Of a DNA stretch of 64,000 nt, positions 19,465 to 29,325 are shown piece by piece. Every line of letters begins with the position of its first letter. Position 1 is the first letter of the stretch. Source of the DNA: Rahnella victoriana (GTDB taxonomy: Bacteria > Pseudomonadota > Gammaproteobacteria > Enterobacterales > Enterobacteriaceae); NCBI RefSeq assembly GCF_004330295.1, contig NZ_SJOJ01000003.1, positions 186,001 to 250,000 of the forward strand, in the 5' to 3' direction. The notes beneath the pieces are model-generated. The model worked only from the letters and a program-made list of their open reading frames with translations, did not search any database and was not told the origin of the DNA. The position numbers were made by a program, and so were the translations under genes.

Positions 19465-20301
19465 TTATTGAGAGTTAATGTGCTCGCGGCAATAAAGCTT
19501 TTTATAAGCGGCGGGCGTGATGCCCAGCAGTTTGCGAAATACCCGGCGAAAATAGGCAACATCATTAAACCCGGTCAGCCTTGCTACGTCCGCCACATTC
19601 CCGGTATTGGCCAGTAACAGTTTCTCTGCTGCCGACACCCGCTGTTTATGCAGGGCATCGGTCAGCGTCATCTGAAAAGTCAGACGGAAAACGCGGCCAA
19701 GATAATCGGCATTACAGTGAAGCCGTTCCGCCAGCTCAGATGCGCCAAGCGGCAGATGAAACTGTGTGGTAATCAGCTGACGGGCTTTGTACGCCAGCGC
19801 CACGCCGGGGCCGCCAGGTTCAACATTTTCCGGCCAGGCGCGCGCGACCTCCTTTAACAGCAACATCAGGAACAGTTCCAGCGAACTTCCGCCACGTTCC
19901 TGTTCATATAAAAATAATCTGAACAGGGTTAACAGGGTTTCGCTGTCCCTGACTTTACAATGCTGTGGAATATTTAACTGTATTGAGGGACTATTTGGCT
20001 GTGATGTTAATATTGCCGCTTCTTTCACAATATCGAAGTGCAGCCAGTAAAATTTCAGCTCAGCATCAAATGTCGTCACCCCTTTATGTTCCCTGCCGGG
20101 AAATAGCAATAAACTTTCCCCTTCATGTAAATCAAAACGCGTATTTTCTTCCTGTAAGGAGAGTGTGCCGCGAACGACATAAATGAGTTCATGGGAACTG
20201 AGTCTCCGGGTCGGATGTGTACCCATTCCGCGCGAAATAAACAGGCCGCCATTTTGCACTTTGACCGGGTGGCTGACAGAAAAGGTAAGCGTTTCAAACA
20301 T
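19465..20301 (-). CDS. AraC-family regulator of the GPH-GH127 operon
   Basis: A 278-residue sugar-type activator. The N-terminal cupin-like sensor includes RLSSHELIYVVRGTLSLQEE and LLLFPGREHKG. The C-terminal double helix-turn-helix includes LGASELAERLHCNADYLGRVFR and the signature VADVARLTGFNDVAYFRRVFRKLLGITPAAYK. It is divergent from the GPH transporter and GH127 genes over a 273-base region that holds a CRP-like site, so it most likely activates them in response to an arabinose-containing ligand. The ligand is inferred from the neighbours. Confidence 0.9.
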   Translation of the reverse strand: MFETLTFSVSHPVKVQNGGLFISRGMGTHPTRRLSSHELIYVVRGTLSLQEENTRFDLHEGESLLLFPGREHKGVTTFDAELKFYWLHFDIVKEAAILTSQPNSPSIQLNIPQHCKVRDSETLLTLFRLFLYEQERGGSSLELFLMLLLKEVARAWPENVEPGGPGVALAYKARQLITTQFHLPLGASELAERLHCNADYLGRVFRLTFQMTLTDALHKQRVSAAEKLLLANTGNVADVARLTGFNDVAYFRRVFRKLLGITPAAYKKLYCREHINSQ

Positions 20302-20377
20302 TTTCAGGCGCTCATCAGGCAGATTTAGCCTGACAGTAGCACAACGCTAAGGGGCTGCCAGCGGGGTGGCAAGAGGT

Positions 20378-20393
20378 TATGATCTGCTTCACA
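20378..20393. promoter_or_regulatory. CRP-like site between the AraC regulator and the GPH-GH127 operon
   Basis: TATGA-N6-TCACA matches the CRP half-sites at 9 of 10 positions. It lies 77 bases upstream of the AraC-type gene and 182 bases upstream of the transporter. Catabolite control of an arabinoside operon is expected, but binding is inferred. Confidence 0.55.
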
Positions 20394-20574
20394 GATTCTG
20401 AACGTGAGTCGGAATTGTCCCGTTTAACTACTTTATCCTCCTCTTGTTGGCGTGTTGTCCCTATGCCAGATTTACGGCGTACCTTATTTAATGTCCGGGC
20501 TGATATGAATAAACAGCCTTATTTATCGTGTTCCTGTTGCTTATAAATAACGATATAAAAGCGAGGAAAAAACA

Positions 20575-21984
20575 ATGCCAACAGATTCTGTGAATACCGG
20601 TTCCGCGCCGGTAAGTGGCGAGGGTGGAATAATTTCGGCGAATGCAAAACTTTCGGTCAGTGAGAAAATTGGTTACGGATTAGGGGATGCCGGAGGCACC
20701 ATTATTACCTGTCTGATCACCAGTTTTCTGACCTTCTTTTATACCGATGTGTTCGGGCTGACGCCGGCGATTGTCGGCACATTATTTATTTCCCTGCGGG
20801 TGATTGATGCGATTTCCGATCCGCTGATGGGGATCCTCGCCGACCGAACGCAAAGCCGCTGGGGGCGTTTTCGTCCGTGGCAGTTGTGGATTGCGCTGCC
20901 GATTGGCGTGGTGGGCTTTCTGACCTTCACCGTGCCCGGCCTGAGCGGCGATGCCAAAATCGCCTACGCCTTTTTCACCTATTTCCTGCTTTCCGTGTCG
21001 TATACCGCCATTAACGTGCCGTACTGCGCATTGATCAACACCATGACCACCGATCACCGAGAGGTCATTTCCTGTCAGTCGTGGCGTTTTGTTTTGTGCG
21101 GCGTCGCCGGTTTTATGGTGTCAGTCGGATTACCGTGGCTGGTACAGGTGCTGGGTAAAGGCAATGCGGCGGCAGGTTATCAGCAGGGCGTTGGCCTGCT
21201 GTGTGCGGTGGCCGTCGTGATGTTTCTGTGGTGCTTCTTCGCGGTGCGTGAGCGTTTGCCGCTGGCGCTGCTCGGCCAGTTCAGCATTAAGGAACATATC
21301 CGCGGGATGCTGAAGAATGACCAGTTGTTGCTGGTATTGCTGATGTCGTTCCTGCTGATCAATGTGTTCAACCTGCGCGGTGGCGGCTACATGTATTTCA
21401 TCACCTATGTACTGAAAGGCGGCGCGGGTTATGCCTCGATGTTCTTCGGTATGGTGACGCTGGCATCCATTCTCGGCGCGGTGATTGTCAATCAGTTGAC
21501 CAAATTCATCGACAGCGTGCGGCTGTACATGATCACTAATCTGGTGCTGGCGGTGTTTTCCCTGCTGCTGTGGTTTGTGCCGGTCGGTGAACAATGGCAG
21601 ACACTGTGGCTCGGCATCATCTTTGTGCATTGCGTGATCCTCGGTTTCACATTGCCGCTGCATTTTTCCCTCATGGCGTTCGCCGACGATTACGGACACT
21701 GGAAAAACGGTATCCGCTCCTCCGGCATGAATTTCGCCTTCAACCTGTTCTTTATCAAACTGGCCTGGGCATCCAGCGCCGGGATCATCAGCCTGGTCTT
21801 CATTCTGGTCTCCTATCAGGCCGGTGCTGAGCATCAGACAGCGGCATCGCTCGGCGGGATCACCCTGCTCGAAACCCTGCTACCGGCGGCGATGCATTTG
21901 CTGCTGGCCGGTACGCTGCTGTTCTGCAAGCTCGACAATACATTACTGACGCGGATGTCCCGCGATTTAGCAGCGAAAATTTAA
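20575..21984 (+). CDS. GPH-family glycoside:cation symporter
   Basis: An inner-membrane transporter of 469 residues of the MelB/YicJ type (glycoside-pentoside-hexuronide:cation symporters). Early in the protein stand [11 protein letters not shown] and the family motif [28 protein letters not shown], with its Asp residues for cation binding and the loop RxGRFRPW. About 12 membrane segments follow, and near the C-terminal half [29 protein letters not shown] precedes the ATG. It lies 24 bases before the GH127 gene and should import an arabinofuranosyl oligosaccharide for it. Confidence 0.93.
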   Translation: MPTDSVNTGSAPVSGEGGIISANAKLSVSEKIGYGLGDAGGTIITCLITSFLTFFYTDVFGLTPAIVGTLFISLRVIDAISDPLMGILADRTQSRWGRFRPWQLWIALPIGVVGFLTFTVPGLSGDAKIAYAFFTYFLLSVSYTAINVPYCALINTMTTDHREVISCQSWRFVLCGVAGFMVSVGLPWLVQVLGKGNAAAGYQQGVGLLCAVAVVMFLWCFFAVRERLPLALLGQFSIKEHIRGMLKNDQLLLVLLMSFLLINVFNLRGGGYMYFITYVLKGGAGYASMFFGMVTLASILGAVIVNQLTKFIDSVRLYMITNLVLAVFSLLLWFVPVGEQWQTLWLGIIFVHCVILGFTLPLHFSLMAFADDYGHWKNGIRSSGMNFAFNLFFIKLAWASSAGIISLVFILVSYQAGAEHQTAASLGGITLLETLLPAAMHLLLAGTLLFCKLDNTLLTRMSRDLAAKI

Positions 21985-22008
21985 ATTAATTTTTTTACAG
22001 GAGGTTGT

Positions 22009-23982
22009 ATGTCGTTTTCTCCGGTTGATTCCTTAGAAGTCCCGTTGCAAAAAGTGAATGTTTCCGATGCGTTCTGGCTGGAATACCAGCGGCTGGTGAA
22101 AGAGGTGGTGGTGCCTTATCAGTGGAAGGCCCTGAATGATGACGTTGCAGACGCTGAACCGAGCCATGCGATTGAAAACTTCCGTATCGCCGCCGGACAA
22201 AGCGACGGCGAATTTTACGGGATGGTATTTCAGGACAGTGATGTGGCGAAATGGCTGGAGGCGGTCGGTTATTTGCTGGCAAAAACGCCGGATCCGGCGC
22301 TGGAAGAGACCGCCGATCAGGTGATCGAACTGGTCGGTGCGGTGCAGCAACCCGATGGGTATCTGAATACCTATTTCACGGTAAAAGAGCCGCAACAGCG
22401 CTGGACCAATCTGGCGGAATGCCATGAGCTTTACTGCGCCGGGCACCTGATCGAAGCCGGTGTGGCCTATGCACAGGCGACCGGAAAAACCCGTTTGCTG
22501 GAGATTGTCTGCAAACTGGCTGATCATATTGCGCAGGTGTTCGGGCCGGGTGAACAGCAACTGCATGGTTATCCCGGTCACCCGGAAATTGAACTGGCAC
22601 TGATGCGGTTGTATGAACAAACCGCCGAAACACGTTACCTCGAACTGACCCGCTATTTTGTTGAGCAACGAGGGGCACAACCGCATTTCTACGATATCGA
22701 GTATGAAAAGCGTGGCAAGACTTCGCACTGGAATACCTACGGTCCGGCGTGGATGGTGAAAGATAAAGCCTACAGTCAGGCGCATGTGCCGGTGGCCTTG
22801 CAGACAACGGCCATCGGTCACGCAGTGCGTTTTGTCTATCTTTATGCCGGTGTCGCACATCTGGCGCGGCTGAGTCAGGATCAGGAAAAACGCGAGGTGT
22901 GCCAGCGGTTGTGGGAAAACATGACCCAGCGGCAGATGTACATCACCGGCTCCATCGGATCGCAAAGCAGCGGGGAAGCTTTCTCTTCCGATTATGATTT
23001 GCCGAACGATACGGCCTACACCGAAACCTGTGCCTCCATCGGTCTGATGATGTTTGCCAACCGCATGTTGCAGATGGATCCTGACAGCCGCTATGCGGAT
23101 GTGATGGAACGCGCGCTCTACAACACCGTACTGGCTGGCATGGCGCTCGACGGCAAGCATTTCTTCTATGTGAATCCGCTGGAAGTGCATCCGAAAAGCA
23201 TTCCGTTCAACCACATTTATGACCACGTCAAACCGGTGCGTCAGCGTTGGTTCGGCTGTGCCTGTTGCCCGCCGAACATTGCACGTTTGCTGGCGTCACT
23301 CGGCCATTACATTTACACCCAGCGTCCGGATGGCGTGGATATCAATCTGTATATCGGCAGCGATGTTGAGGCGACAATTGGCGGCAAAGCGTTGCGCCTG
23401 AAACAATCCGGCGGCTATCCATGGGCGGAACAGGTGCTGATTGAAGTGGATACCGATCAGCCGCTGGAAGCCACGCTGGCACTGCGTTTACCGGACTGGT
23501 GCGCCAGCCCGCAGGTCACTCTCAATGGCAATCCGCTGGAACTGACCAGCCTGACGCAGCGCGGATATCTGCGTCTGACGCAGGCGTGGCAGAAAGGTGA
23601 CCACATTGAATTGACGTTCCCGATGCCGGTGATGCGGGTGAAAGGCAACCCCTTGCTGCGCCATATCGCCGGAAAAGTCGCGATACAGCGCGGTCCGCTG
23701 GTGTATTGCCTCGAACAGGCAGACAACGGCAGCGAACTGCATAACGTCCGTCTGCCGCAGGATGCGCCATTCCGTCTGATTTCCGGCAGCGGATTGTTCG
23801 CCGGTAAGACGCTGCTGCAAACGCAGGGTAAGCGGAGTACATCCGTGCAGGCCAGCCAGCAGCCGTTGTACCGCTACAATCCGCCAGCGGAAGAGGTGGT
23901 GCCGCAAACCCTGACTTTTGTGCCGTACTTAACCTGGGCGAACAGGGGAGAAGGAGAGATGCGGGTTTGGGTCGATGAATAA
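22009..23982 (+). CDS. GH127 beta-L-arabinofuranosidase
   Basis: A cytoplasmic glycosidase of 657 residues without signal peptide. The family zinc-thiolate site can be read: Glu339 and Cys341 in YTETCAS, and Cys419 and Cys420 in FGCACCPPNIARLL, matching the Glu338, Cys340, Cys417 and Cys418 of the bifidobacterial enzyme HypBA1. The Cys nucleophile is therefore present. The (alpha/alpha)6 barrel is N-terminal and beta domains follow. HypBA1 releases L-arabinose from beta-arabinofuranosides of plant hydroxyproline-rich glycoproteins. The gene is preceded by AGGAGG and sits in one operon with its symporter. A terminator shared with the convergent gene follows at 24013. Confidence 0.93.
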   Translation: MSFSPVDSLEVPLQKVNVSDAFWLEYQRLVKEVVVPYQWKALNDDVADAEPSHAIENFRIAAGQSDGEFYGMVFQDSDVAKWLEAVGYLLAKTPDPALEETADQVIELVGAVQQPDGYLNTYFTVKEPQQRWTNLAECHELYCAGHLIEAGVAYAQATGKTRLLEIVCKLADHIAQVFGPGEQQLHGYPGHPEIELALMRLYEQTAETRYLELTRYFVEQRGAQPHFYDIEYEKRGKTSHWNTYGPAWMVKDKAYSQAHVPVALQTTAIGHAVRFVYLYAGVAHLARLSQDQEKREVCQRLWENMTQRQMYITGSIGSQSSGEAFSSDYDLPNDTAYTETCASIGLMMFANRMLQMDPDSRYADVMERALYNTVLAGMALDGKHFFYVNPLEVHPKSIPFNHIYDHVKPVRQRWFGCACCPPNIARLLASLGHYIYTQRPDGVDINLYIGSDVEATIGGKALRLKQSGGYPWAEQVLIEVDTDQPLEATLALRLPDWCASPQVTLNGNPLELTSLTQRGYLRLTQAWQKGDHIELTFPMPVMRVKGNPLLRHIAGKVAIQRGPLVYCLEQADNGSELHNVRLPQDAPFRLISGSGLFAGKTLLQTQGKRSTSVQASQQPLYRYNPPAEEVVPQTLTFVPYLTWANRGEGEMRVWVDE

Positions 23983-24012
23983 TCTCGGGTTTTAGTGAGG
24001 ATGTGAGCCCTA

Positions 24013-24043
24013 AACAACCCGGCCAGATAGCCGGGTTGTTTAG
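24013..24043. terminator. Bidirectional terminator between GH127 and the MHS transporter
   Basis: The arms AAACAACCCGGC and GCCGGGTTGTTT form a perfect 12-bp stem with a 6-base loop. The A/T-rich outer arms supply a U tract in either direction, so it can serve both convergent genes. Confidence 0.85.
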
Positions 24044-24047
24044 GGAG

Positions 24048-25391
24048 TTACTGTTTCCAGCTGTGGTATTCGTCTTCTCGTCTGCTCGGAGCCGTTTCCG
24101 GCAGCAGTGCCAGGCCAATGACGGAAACAATGCCCAGTACGATCATGTAGATCGCCAGACCATGATAATCGCCTCCGGTCATTTGCAGGATTTTTACCGC
24201 AACCAGCCCGAGGATCCCGCTGCCGATGAGTGATCCGATTTGCCAGATTAATGCGATGCCGCTGCATCGGATCCGCGTCGGGAAAAGTTCAGGAAAAAAC
24301 GATGCCTGAGGGGCGTAACACATACTATGGCCGAACGTCAGCGCCAGTATCATGGCGATTTGCGTTATCCAGAATGTGTCCAGTTTGAGTGCCAGAAAGA
24401 AGGGAATTATCCCGACAGCCAGCAGCACCGCACCAGCCATGTATACCGGTTTGCGGCCAATCCTGTCGGAAAGTTTACCCATCAGCGGGATAGAGAAAAT
24501 CTCGAGGATCACCGCGACTATCATGGTTTGTAGCAGAACACTTTCACTCAGTTGATTGGCTTTGCCGAACGCCAGCACAATGACGGTGAACATCGCGAAG
24601 GCGCACGCTTCAATCAGCTTGGCGCATACCCCTTTGATGATGATCCCCGGATACAATTTGATGACTTCCACCACCGGACGGGACTCCACGGCTTTGGTTT
24701 TGCGGATTTCAGCAAACACGGGCGATTCATCAATCCGTAAGCGGATAAACAATCCGACGATCACCAGCAACAAACTCAGCAGGAAAGGAATACGCCAGCC
24801 CCAGTCGAGCATTTGTGCGGACGAAAGTTGTGACGTCAGTAATGCAAATAACGCAGAAGGCAAAAGGAAACCCAGCGGTGCGCCAATCTGAACCCAGCTG
24901 GCAAAGAAGCCGCGACGCTCCGGCGGGGAATATTCTGCAGTCATCAGCACGGCACCTGCCTGTTCTCCCCCTACGCCGAATCCTTGCAACACACGGATCA
25001 GAATAAGTAAAACGGGTGCCCAGAAGCCGATTTTTTCATAAGTCGGCAGTAGGCCAATACAAAACGTCCCCAGGCCGACAATCAGGATGGTGATCACCAG
25101 CGCTTTTTTGCGTCCAACCTTGTCGCCAATATGGCCAAAAACAATCCCACCTAACGGACGGGCAAGAAAGCCGACAGCATAGGTGGCGAAAGCGGCAAGT
25201 GTGCTGATCAGCGGGTCATGGCTCGGGAAAAACAGTTGTCCGAAAAACAGCACCGCCGCCGTGCCATAGGCAAAGAAATCGTAATACTCAGCGGCGGTAC
25301 CGATGGCTGATGCGCCAGCGACACGTCTTAATAATCCACGTTGTTCTTTTTCGGATGCGGCAGAAAGGTTCCGGGTAGAAATCTGTGACAT
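24048..25391 (-). CDS. MFS transporter, MHS (metabolite:H+ symporter) family
   Basis: A 12-segment inner-membrane symporter of 447 residues. The opening GTAAEYYDFFAYGTAAVLFF is the MHS signature. RPLGGIVFGHIGDKVGRKKAL is the loop 2-3 motif and RVLQGFGVGGEQAGAVLM is segment 4, as in ShiA/ProP relatives. I start at ATG 25391 with GGAG 8 bases upstream; an earlier start would add 17 residues. It lies 79 bases downstream of another MFS gene that follows rspAB, and in E. coli an MHS transporter (YdfJ) also neighbours rspAB. A sugar-acid or similar carboxylate is a fair guess, no more. Confidence 0.85.
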   Translation of the reverse strand: MSQISTRNLSAASEKEQRGLLRRVAGASAIGTAAEYYDFFAYGTAAVLFFGQLFFPSHDPLISTLAAFATYAVGFLARPLGGIVFGHIGDKVGRKKALVITILIVGLGTFCIGLLPTYEKIGFWAPVLLILIRVLQGFGVGGEQAGAVLMTAEYSPPERRGFFASWVQIGAPLGFLLPSALFALLTSQLSSAQMLDWGWRIPFLLSLLLVIVGLFIRLRIDESPVFAEIRKTKAVESRPVVEVIKLYPGIIIKGVCAKLIEACAFAMFTVIVLAFGKANQLSESVLLQTMIVAVILEIFSIPLMGKLSDRIGRKPVYMAGAVLLAVGIIPFFLALKLDTFWITQIAMILALTFGHSMCYAPQASFFPELFPTRIRCSGIALIWQIGSLIGSGILGLVAVKILQMTGGDYHGLAIYMIVLGIVSVIGLALLPETAPSRREDEYHSWKQ

Positions 25392-25470
25392 GGTGAAAGG
25401 CTCCGCGATAACGGCAACAAGAGTGAAAATACCGCTCCACAAGTCAGGAACAGTATCTTCATCCAGAACA

Positions 25471-26760
25471 TCAGTTATGAGAAAGCGTGGTGGCAGGTGT
25501 ATGTTTCGGGGGTTTAATCACGAAGAACACCAGAATGGCACCCAATGCGGCGACGCCGCCCGCGAGAATAAAGGCGCTGTCGAAACGACCGGTATTTTGG
25601 ACAATGAAGCCGGTGACCACCGGGCCGATGATGCCCGAGACGCTGCCGACCAGATGAATGAATCCGCTGGTGCCGCCGACGCGGGATTTATGCACCACGT
25701 CCTGAATAATGGCCCAGTAAATGGCCCCGGTGGTGTACAGGAAGAAAATAGACACCGACATCAGAATAACCGCCGGAACTACGCTGGTGACCACACCGGC
25801 CAAGGCGACGCAAATGGCGGCGGCTAACAGACTGACCACTAATATAATTTTTCGCGACAGCAATAAACGGCCGGTAATATTGAAAATCTTATCGGAAATA
25901 TAACCACCGAGTGCCAGACCGACAAAACCGACAATCCACGGAATAACCGTCGTCAGGCTCATCTCTTTAATATTCAGACCATGTGCCTGCACCAGATAAG
26001 CCGGGAACCAGCTGAGGAAGAAGAATAAAATATAGTTGTAGCAGAAGAAGGCAAAAGCCGTCACCAGGATAATCGGCTGACGTAAATAATAGCCCAGACC
26101 GTGTGCTGCCTGCGCCAGATCTTCTTCTTCGCTGATGTTTTCATTCTTCATCTGATCCACTAAACGTAATTCTTCCGGCGAGACACGTTTACTCTTCAGC
26201 GGATTATCTGCCACGGTGAAGAACCAGACGGCCATCCAGACAATCCCGATAGCGGCAATCACCATAAAGGCCGGACGCCAGCCAAAGGAGATCGCCAGAT
26301 ACCCGACAATCGGGCCGGCGACCGCGCCACCAAGGGGGGAACCGGCGCTCAGCAAGCCCATCGCAGTGGCCGCCTGTTTCTTCGGGAACCAGCCGTTGAT
26401 CATCTTATTGGCGGAGGCGCAAATCGGGCCTTCGGCCATGCCGAATAATACCCGCAGGATCAGCATGGAATAAAAGCCGGTGGCGATGGCCGTCATGCCG
26501 CAAAATACTGACCATAATCCGACGGCTAATCCCATAACCAGCGTCGGGCCGAATTTATCGACGGCCAGACCACCGATAAAGTTAAAGATCGCATAACCAA
26601 AGAAGAAGCTGCCAAATATCATGCCGAATTGTTCGGGATTAATGGTCAGTTCTTTTTCAATCATCGGAACAGTAATCGACAGCGCAACGCGGTCGAGGTA
26701 ATTGATCATGTAAACCAGAAACAGCAGGAATACGATGATCCAGCGTAGGTTCTTAAACAT
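25471..26760 (-). CDS. MFS transporter, ACS (sugar-acid:H+ symporter) family
   Basis: An inner-membrane symporter of 429 residues. It has VYMINYLDRVALSITVPMI in segment 1, GMAEGPICASANKMINGWFPKKQ in segment 4 and a charged central loop, as in galactarate/glucarate and galactonate carriers. I start at ATG 26760, preceded by GGAG; a GTG at 26775 would be part of that site. It lies 122 bases after rspB with an imperfect hairpin (26831-26861) between, so expression may be lower than that of rspAB. It probably brings in the sugar acid handled by RspA and RspB. Confidence 0.86.
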   Translation of the reverse strand: MFKNLRWIIVFLLFLVYMINYLDRVALSITVPMIEKELTINPEQFGMIFGSFFFGYAIFNFIGGLAVDKFGPTLVMGLAVGLWSVFCGMTAIATGFYSMLILRVLFGMAEGPICASANKMINGWFPKKQAATAMGLLSAGSPLGGAVAGPIVGYLAISFGWRPAFMVIAAIGIVWMAVWFFTVADNPLKSKRVSPEELRLVDQMKNENISEEEDLAQAAHGLGYYLRQPIILVTAFAFFCYNYILFFFLSWFPAYLVQAHGLNIKEMSLTTVIPWIVGFVGLALGGYISDKIFNITGRLLLSRKIILVVSLLAAAICVALAGVVTSVVPAVILMSVSIFFLYTTGAIYWAIIQDVVHKSRVGGTSGFIHLVGSVSGIIGPVVTGFIVQNTGRFDSAFILAGGVAALGAILVFFVIKPPKHTPATTLSHN

Positions 26761-26830
26761 AGATGAGTGCTCCACTTGTGGTGTCGTTTTAATAGTGTTG
26801 CGTTTTTATAGGTAGAATATGAGGTACGGC

Positions 26831-26861
26831 AGACGGGGAGATATTTGGAATCTTCCCGTCT
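26831..26861 (-). other. Stem-loop between rspB and the ACS transporter
   Basis: Arms 26831-26841 and 26851-26861 pair over 11 bp with one G-U wobble. No T run follows on the transcribed strand, so it is more likely an mRNA-end or processing structure than a strong terminator. Confidence 0.5.
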
Positions 26862-26882
26862 TCTTTCAAAAATAACGATTCA

Positions 26883-27896
26883 TCAGAATGTCAGTAAAAC
26901 CTTGCAGCAGGAACGCTGATCTTTCTCAAACAGCGTTAACGCCGCTTCGACTTCGCTGGCGGGCATCCAGTGCGTCACCAGCTTTTCAGGTGCGATTTTC
27001 CCTTGTTCCATCCACTCAATCACCTGCGGGAACCGGTGGCTGTTGAGACGTGAAGAAAACAGTGAAATCTCTTTGCTGGTAATGCTTTGCTGCGTTACCT
27101 GGCTGGGTTCCCCCGAGAAACCCATCATACCAATCCGGGCTGCCGGTGAGGCCAGCAGAATGGCTTCCTGCAAAATTGCCGGATGGCAGGCGGCATCCAC
27201 GATAAGCGTCGGACGCACGCCTTCTGCGGCCAGTTCATCCGCCACGCTGCGTTCGCTGTTGTTGATGATCCAGTCCGCGCCGCTGGCCTGTGCCATCTGC
27301 AACCGCTCGTCAATACGATCGGCGACAATCACTTTCTGTACGCCATACACGCCTTTCAGCACCTGAATCACCGTCAGCCCCATCGGGCCTGCGCCGTAAA
27401 TCAGCGCGGTATCCTGCGGCGTCGGCTGAAGAAACGCCGTGATATTGGCGGCGATAGTAAAGGGTTCGACCATACTGGCGAGTTTGTCCGGTATCGCCGC
27501 AGGCACCACATAAGCGTTTGTCGCGGGCGCACAGGCATAATCGCTGAAACCGCCGTCACGGTGGACGCCGATCACCTGCAGTTCGGCGCAGACATTCGGC
27601 CGGCCAATCGAACACGGATAACAATGTCCGCAGCTGACCACCGGATCGACAACAACCCGCTCGCCAATCCTGCTGGCGTTTACGCCTTCGCCGACACTGT
27701 CGATGTGGCCGAAGAACTCATGGCCGATCACCCGCGGATATTTCGCAAACGGATTGTGGCCGTGATAGATATGAACATCTGAACCGCAGATGCCCGCATG
27801 ACTCACCCGAACTCGTACCTCGCCGGCGGCAGGTACCGGCAAAGCACGTTGCTCGATGACTAACTTTCCGGGTTCTTGTATTACAACGCTGTTCAT
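26883..27896 (-). CDS. rspB: Zinc-dependent sugar-acid/alcohol dehydrogenase RspB
   Basis: A medium-chain dehydrogenase of 337 residues, clearly similar to E. coli RspB. It has the catalytic zinc site AGICGSDVHIYHGHNPFAKYPRVIGHEFFG, the structural zinc site VSCGHCYPCSIGRPNVC (four Cys), and the nucleotide fold VYGAGPMGL-type (IYGAGPMGLTVIQVLKG) with VIVADRIDERL. RspB probably oxidises a sugar acid such as L-gulonate or a mannonate-related compound; the substrate is not proven. The ATG at 27896 has GGGAG before it. It begins 11 bases after rspA and is in the same transcript. Confidence 0.92.
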   Translation of the reverse strand: MNSVVIQEPGKLVIEQRALPVPAAGEVRVRVSHAGICGSDVHIYHGHNPFAKYPRVIGHEFFGHIDSVGEGVNASRIGERVVVDPVVSCGHCYPCSIGRPNVCAELQVIGVHRDGGFSDYACAPATNAYVVPAAIPDKLASMVEPFTIAANITAFLQPTPQDTALIYGAGPMGLTVIQVLKGVYGVQKVIVADRIDERLQMAQASGADWIINNSERSVADELAAEGVRPTLIVDAACHPAILQEAILLASPAARIGMMGFSGEPSQVTQQSITSKEISLFSSRLNSHRFPQVIEWMEQGKIAPEKLVTHWMPASEVEAALTLFEKDQRSCCKVLLTF

Positions 27897-27907
27897 GTTT
27901 CGCTCCC

Positions 27908-29122
27908 TTACCAGTTCCACAACGTACCGTCATCCAGACGGGCCACCGGCAGATATGCCGGTTCGTACGGATATTTCGCCGCCAGCTTTTCGTCGAACTC
28001 AATGCCCAGCCCCGGTTTTTCACCCGGATGCATGTGGCCGTTGTCGAACGTCCAGTTATGCGGAAAGACTTCCAGCATCTGCTCGGAATAACCCATGTAT
28101 TCCTGCACGCCGAAGTTTGGCACCCACAGATCGAAGTGCAGGGCGGCGGCCATACAAACGGGTGAAAGGTCGGAAGGGCCGTGAGAGCCGGTGCGCACCT
28201 GATACAGCGAGGCGAAATCTGCAATCCGGCGCATGCCGGTGATGCCGCCTGCATGGGTGATCGTGGTGCGGATGTAATCGATCAGCTGTTCTTCAATCAG
28301 CTGTTTGCAATCCCAGATGCTGTTGAACACTTCGCCGACCGCAATTGGCGTTACCGTATGCTGGCGGATCAAACGGAAGCATTCCTGATTTTCCGCCGGA
28401 GTCGGATCCTCCATCCAGAACAGGCGATATTCTTCGATACTTTTGCCAAAACGCGCGGCTTCGATTGGCGTCAGGCGATGGTGCATGTCGTGCAGCAGGT
28501 GTTCATCAAAACCGAATTTATTGCGCACGGCTTCAAACAGTTTTGGCGTGAAATCGAGGTATTTTTCGGTCGACCATAACTGCTCTTCCGGCCAGTTACC
28601 TTTCGTCGCCGGTTCGTAAGCCAGGCCTTTGCCTTTCGCCATGCCGTAAGTGGTTTTCATGCCCGGAACCCCGCATTGCGCGCGGATCGCCTTGAAGCCC
28701 AGTTCTTTGTGTCTGGCGTAATCGTCCAGCACTTCGTCAATGGAATGGCCGGTGGTGTGACAGTACACCATGACGCCGGTACGGGATGCGCCGCCGAGCA
28801 ATTGATAAAGCGGCATATTGGCGGCTTTGGCTTTGATGTCCCACAGTGCCGTGTCTACCGCCGAAATCGCAGACATCGTGACCGGGCCACGACGCCAGTA
28901 CGCGCCTTTGTAGAAAAACTGCCAGATGTCTTCAATCTGATGTGCATCGCGGCCGATCAATTGCGGGCAGACATGATCTTTCAGGTATGACGCGACCGGC
29001 AATTCACGGCCATTCAGCGTGGCATCACCAATGCCGGTCAGCCCGCTGTCGGTGGTGATTTTCAACGTAACAAAGTTGCGCCCCGGGCAAGTAACAAACA
29101 CTTCAGCATTCACGATTTTCAT
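27908..29122 (-). CDS. rspA: Enolase-superfamily sugar-acid dehydratase RspA
   Basis: A 404-residue protein of the mannonate dehydratase subgroup. The N-terminal capping domain has the 20s loop ([26 protein letters not shown]). In the barrel, [12 protein letters not shown] supplies the Asp and His, FWMEDPT and PIAVGEVF the second and third metal Glu, and [12 protein letters not shown] the catalytic His. E. coli RspA has weak dehydratase activity on D-mannonate and D-gluconate and was first described as starvation-sensing. It is first in the rspAB-transporter operon. An inverted repeat (29191-29206) upstream may be the RspR operator. Confidence 0.94.
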   Translation of the reverse strand: MKIVNAEVFVTCPGRNFVTLKITTDSGLTGIGDATLNGRELPVASYLKDHVCPQLIGRDAHQIEDIWQFFYKGAYWRRGPVTMSAISAVDTALWDIKAKAANMPLYQLLGGASRTGVMVYCHTTGHSIDEVLDDYARHKELGFKAIRAQCGVPGMKTTYGMAKGKGLAYEPATKGNWPEEQLWSTEKYLDFTPKLFEAVRNKFGFDEHLLHDMHHRLTPIEAARFGKSIEEYRLFWMEDPTPAENQECFRLIRQHTVTPIAVGEVFNSIWDCKQLIEEQLIDYIRTTITHAGGITGMRRIADFASLYQVRTGSHGPSDLSPVCMAAALHFDLWVPNFGVQEYMGYSEQMLEVFPHNWTFDNGHMHPGEKPGLGIEFDEKLAAKYPYEPAYLPVARLDDGTLWNW

Positions 29123-29190
29123 CGGTTACGACCTTCTGCAGTAAAAGTAAGATGCATTTTCTTTGGTTATAAATACGCCAGATGCTAACT

Positions 29191-29206
29191 ACCATACAAG
29201 TATGCT
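29191..29206. promoter_or_regulatory. Candidate RspR operator upstream of rspA
   Basis: The perfect inverted repeat CATAC-AA-GTATG lies about 70 bases upstream of rspA. Short, pyrimidine-purine palindromes of this kind are used by FadR-subfamily GntR regulators. There is no copy upstream of rspR itself. Inference. Confidence 0.35.
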
Positions 29207-29301
29207 GATCGTTTTTTGCCGGAGAAGATCACACTTTGTTGCGGGAAAGTGAACGTGGAAGGAAGAAAATAAGAGAGTAATAATGGGCAGAAGGTATCAA
29301 T

Positions 29302-29325
29302 AAAAAGCCTCCGTAAGAGGAGGCT
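29302..29325 (-). terminator. Terminator of yegS
   Basis: On the minus strand AGCCTCC and GGAGGCT form a 7-bp stem with a 6-base loop, followed by a TTTTT run (A's at 29302-29306 on the plus strand). It lies about 100 bases after the yegS stop. Confidence 0.75.

Noticed and set aside
22033-23226. 397-codon antisense ORF inside GH127
   Set aside because: A shadow frame of a GC-rich coding gene; the sense protein is a clear family member.
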